Shown here one piece after another: positions 62,160 to 64,000 of a stretch of 64,000 nucleotides of DNA; within the stretch, counting starts at the first letter, position 1, and each line of letters opens with the position of its first letter. Made by a program: the position numbers and the translations under genes. The stretch spans positions 248,001-312,000 of the forward strand of contig NZ_OZ209244.1 in assembly GCF_964642095.1 (NCBI RefSeq). The letters are read 5' to 3'. Source of the DNA: Fretibacterium fastidiosum (GTDB lineage Bacteria; Synergistota; Synergistia; Synergistales; Aminobacteriaceae). The notes below the pieces were generated by a model. That model was not told the DNA's origin and did no database searches. It was given only the letters and a program-made list of their open reading frames with translations.

Positions 62160-63203
62160 TCAGTTTCCGGTCCCGGCCCTCAGTGCCGCAACCTCGTCGG
62201 GGGAGAGGCCGGTCGCCTGGGATATCTGCTCGGGCGTGAAGCTCATGCCCAGCATCCGCCGCGCCGTGGAGGCGATACCATCCGCCCGTCCTTCGTTCAG
62301 GCCCCTGGCCAGCCCTCTGGCCTCGCCCAAGGCGATGCCCTCATCGCGCCCCAGAGCGATGCCCTCCCTCAGGATCGTCTTCGCCTCGTACTCCAACACC
62401 TGGCCTCCCATGATGGACTTCACTCCTTCCCTCACCTTTTCGTGCCGACAGGCAATGTGCTCCAACACCTTACCGGACATCTCCTCGAGCGTCCGCTTCA
62501 CGTACTCCGTCAACTTCCCGCTCTCCGCCAGCCCCTCGAGCCGTTCCCGTATCCCCTCGTACTCGGACAGAAGCTCCCGCAGCAGTCCCTCATCCCTCTC
62601 GTACTTCGCAAATCGTTTCTCGTGCGCAAAAATGCGGAAGGGAATGAGAAACAACAGCCCCCTGGAGAAGATGTCCTCCGGCGTGTACCGCTGGGCCTTC
62701 ATCGCGGGAATATCGTACACCGCAGAACCGCCGCCTGGCAGCTCGATGCGCACCGTCAACACGTCAGGCGTACTCGCGCGGCAACGCAGGTACAGGATCG
62801 CCGACGCAGGAAAGCGCACCGTCAGCACTCCCCCGCTCACCTGGCCCGCATCCAGCGCAATCTGCGCGTCGTACTCGAACATCCGGACCAACATCGTGTC
62901 GTCCGACGTGCTCTGGCACTCGATGTGGTACTTCTTCAGCGACTTGCCCCGTATCCCGAAGCACGAGTCCGTGACGCGCTCACGCTCCGTGCCGTCCTGA
63001 CCGTTGATAAAGTGCTCGTTAGGGTAGAACTCCACCGCCTCGTCCCCGGAGTACGACTCGTGAAAGATTTCGTTCACCACCGGGATAATGAGGCTTGAAC
63101 AATCGTTCAGCAGCGTTCGGAACACGTCGTCGTAGGGCGTGTTGACCAGCAATCCGCATCCCTCCCCCATCCCTTCGGCTCCTGGCCTCATTATAGCAAA
63201 CAA
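62160..63203 (-). CDS. Rpn-family nuclease/transposase, copy 2
   Basis: A 347-residue near-duplicate of the protein at 60967-61968. Differences are few in the nuclease core; the main one is a longer Gly/Arg repeat (GRDEGIALGEARGLARGLNEGRADG in short pieces) before the C-terminal helix and a different last 25 residues (SFTPEQISQATGLSPDEVAALR). Start is uncertain for the same reason. The shared upstream sequence and the repeat beyond it point to duplication of a block of about 1.1 kb. Confidence 0.8.
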   Translation of the reverse strand: MFAIMRPGAEGMGEGCGLLVNTPYDDVFRTLLNDCSSLIIPVVNEIFHESYSGDEAVEFYPNEHFINGQDGTERERVTDSCFGIRGKSLKKYHIECQSTSDDTMLVRMFEYDAQIALDAGQVSGGVLTVRFPASAILYLRCRASTPDVLTVRIELPGGGSAVYDIPAMKAQRYTPEDIFSRGLLFLIPFRIFAHEKRFAKYERDEGLLRELLSEYEGIRERLEGLAESGKLTEYVKRTLEEMSGKVLEHIACRHEKVREGVKSIMGGQVLEYEAKTILREGIALGRDEGIALGEARGLARGLNEGRADGIASTARRMLGMSFTPEQISQATGLSPDEVAALRAGTGN

Positions 63204-63250
63204 GCCCCTCGCTCAAAACCGATCAAATACAGGGAAACTGAAACGGGGTA

Positions 63251-63531
63251 ATACCAATTTGTGTCTAAAGGGAAAGAAAGGCCCCCCCTGCAAGGGGGGC
63301 TGCCCCGAAGGGGCTGGGGGTGTTTTTCATAAGACGCGCCTGTCTGACATTCCCCGTCAACGCCTCCACAAGGCAATCAATTGCCTTGCTTCGGCACAGC
63401 CGACCAACGCAGCGCCGCAATCGCTGACGCGATTGCATAAGCTGCGTCGTCTGGCTGAACCCCTCCGGTTCGCTGACGCGAACCACCTCCCCTTTCAGGG
63501 GAGGCAAACCATATTAAACGCGAATTGGTAT
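63251..63531. repeat. Palindromic-module repeat, copy 10 (full length)
   Basis: A complete 281-bp copy, left end ATACCAATTTGTGTCTAAAG, right end TATTAAACGCGAATTGGTAT. The module order is the reverse of copy 4 (CCCCCTGCAAGGGGG first, CCTCCCCTTTCAGGGGAGG last), that is, it lies in the opposite orientation. Confidence 0.9.
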
Positions 63532-63566
63532 GAAAAACACTTGCCAGCCCTCCTTCCAGGGCAGCC

Positions 63567-63603
63567 TGAAAAACAACCAGCCGGAGGGACGCCCCTCCGG
63601 CTG
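63567..63603 (-). terminator. Rho-independent terminator of flaG
   Basis: On the minus strand AGCCGGAGGGG and CCCTCCGGCT form a 10-bp stem with a short loop, followed by GGTTGTTTTTC. Confidence 0.75.
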
Positions 63604-63639
63604 AATCGGCAAATCAATGCGAAACGGACGAAGCGCCCG

Positions 63640-64000
63640 CTACGCCACCACGTCCAGGCGCTCGCTGAGCGCCTTGTGGATCTGCTTCACCATCTCGATG
63701 ATCTCGTCCGCGGGAATCCGGCGCACCACCTGGCCGTCCTCGTTGTTGACGACCTGGATCTGCACCATGTCCGCCTCCTCGATCACCTCGTACTTCAGGT
63801 GCCGGTCCGGCGCCAGGAGGTTCACCACCTCCAGTACCTTCTCCAGCACGTCCTTCTGCGCGTCACGGTCCGGCTCGCGCTCCGGGGACGCCGCGGGGTC
63901 CTCCCGCAGGACGTCCGGCGCAGCCTGCGCGGCCTCCGGGGGACGCACCCCCTCCGGGACGCCGCCTCCCGCCGCCGGCAGGCCCTCAGGGGCGGCAGGC
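63640..64000 (-). CDS. flaG: Flagellar protein FlaG, N-terminus outside the window
   Basis: The C-terminal 85 residues match FlaG: VLEVVNLLAPDRHLKYEVIEEADMVQIQVVNNEDGQVVRRIPADEIIEMVKQI. FlaG is a small protein encoded near flagellin and FliD and affects filament length. The open frame continues without a stop to base 64000 as a Pro/Ala/Gly-rich stretch, so the true start is probably beyond the window edge; a GTG at 63948 is another possible start. It is ended by the terminator at 63567-63603. Confidence 0.8.
   Translation of the reverse strand, partial: PAAPEGLPAAGGGVPEGVRPPEAAQAAPDVLREDPAASPEREPDRDAQKDVLEKVLEVVNLLAPDRHLKYEVIEEADMVQIQVVNNEDGQVVRRIPADEIIEMVKQIHKALSERLDVVA

Overview
The window looks like a high-GC, diderm, motile, amino-acid-fermenting anaerobe of the phylum Synergistota (an oral Fretibacterium-like genome is my best guess, by inference only). 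The evidence is an ornithine-fermentation operon, a Liv-type amino-acid importer, tandem M20 amidohydrolases, a two-subunit GcvP-like enzyme, an N-terminal-SLH/C-terminal-barrel outer-membrane protein, LptA/LptB (hence an LPS-type outer membrane) and FlaG (hence flagella).

Layout. 1-2.0 kb: end of a WG-repeat protein and a YfcC-type carrier. 2.4-7.1 kb: complete liv ABC importer operon, then an ElaA-type acetyltransferase. 8.0-9.2 kb: orphan, divergent second copy of the Liv binding protein. 9.6-16.5 kb: oxidative ornithine pathway, with ord fused to ortA, then ortB, oraS, oraE and a GlmL/MutL-type reactivase. 16.7-23 kb (minus): cbpA-like, dnaJ, dnaK, grpE, hrcA under a vegetative promoter and a CIRCE operator. 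23.1-28.3 kb: dprA, lptA/lptB and a chemoreceptor whose sensor keeps several features of amino-acid-binding dCache domains. 28.5-33.3 kb: strong promoter, long leader, a two-gene membrane pair (DUF5058 type) and an M20 amidohydrolase, followed by a second nearly identical M20 gene. 33.3-36.3 kb: yajC, NlpC/P60 protease, DJ-1 protein, tRNA-Lys and tRNA-Glu.

36.4-49.8 kb is an accessory island beginning just after the tRNAs: ASCH operon, methyltransferase, IS3 and IS1380 remnants, a broken phage-type gene, two RelB/YafQ modules, two divergent XRE regulators, a coupled membrane-protein/TIR (ThsB-like) pair that is a candidate defence system, and AT-rich genes of unknown role. 49.9-59.4 kb (minus): SLH porin, NhaC antiporter and an operon SDR - gcvPA - gcvPB - ATP-NAD-kinase-like, with another SDR downstream; no gcvT or gcvH is present. 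59.5-64 kb: YefM/YoeB module, a 100-bp tandem array, two duplicated Rpn-type nuclease genes and the end of flaG.

A family of short, TIR-bounded elements built from interchangeable palindromic modules is scattered through the window (at least ten copies or fragments), including one fragment lying in frame inside a coding sequence. Together the metabolic genes describe uptake, deacylation and fermentation of amino acids, with coenzyme-B12/PLP chemistry for ornithine. All homology statements are from memory of families and by-eye reading; no search was run.
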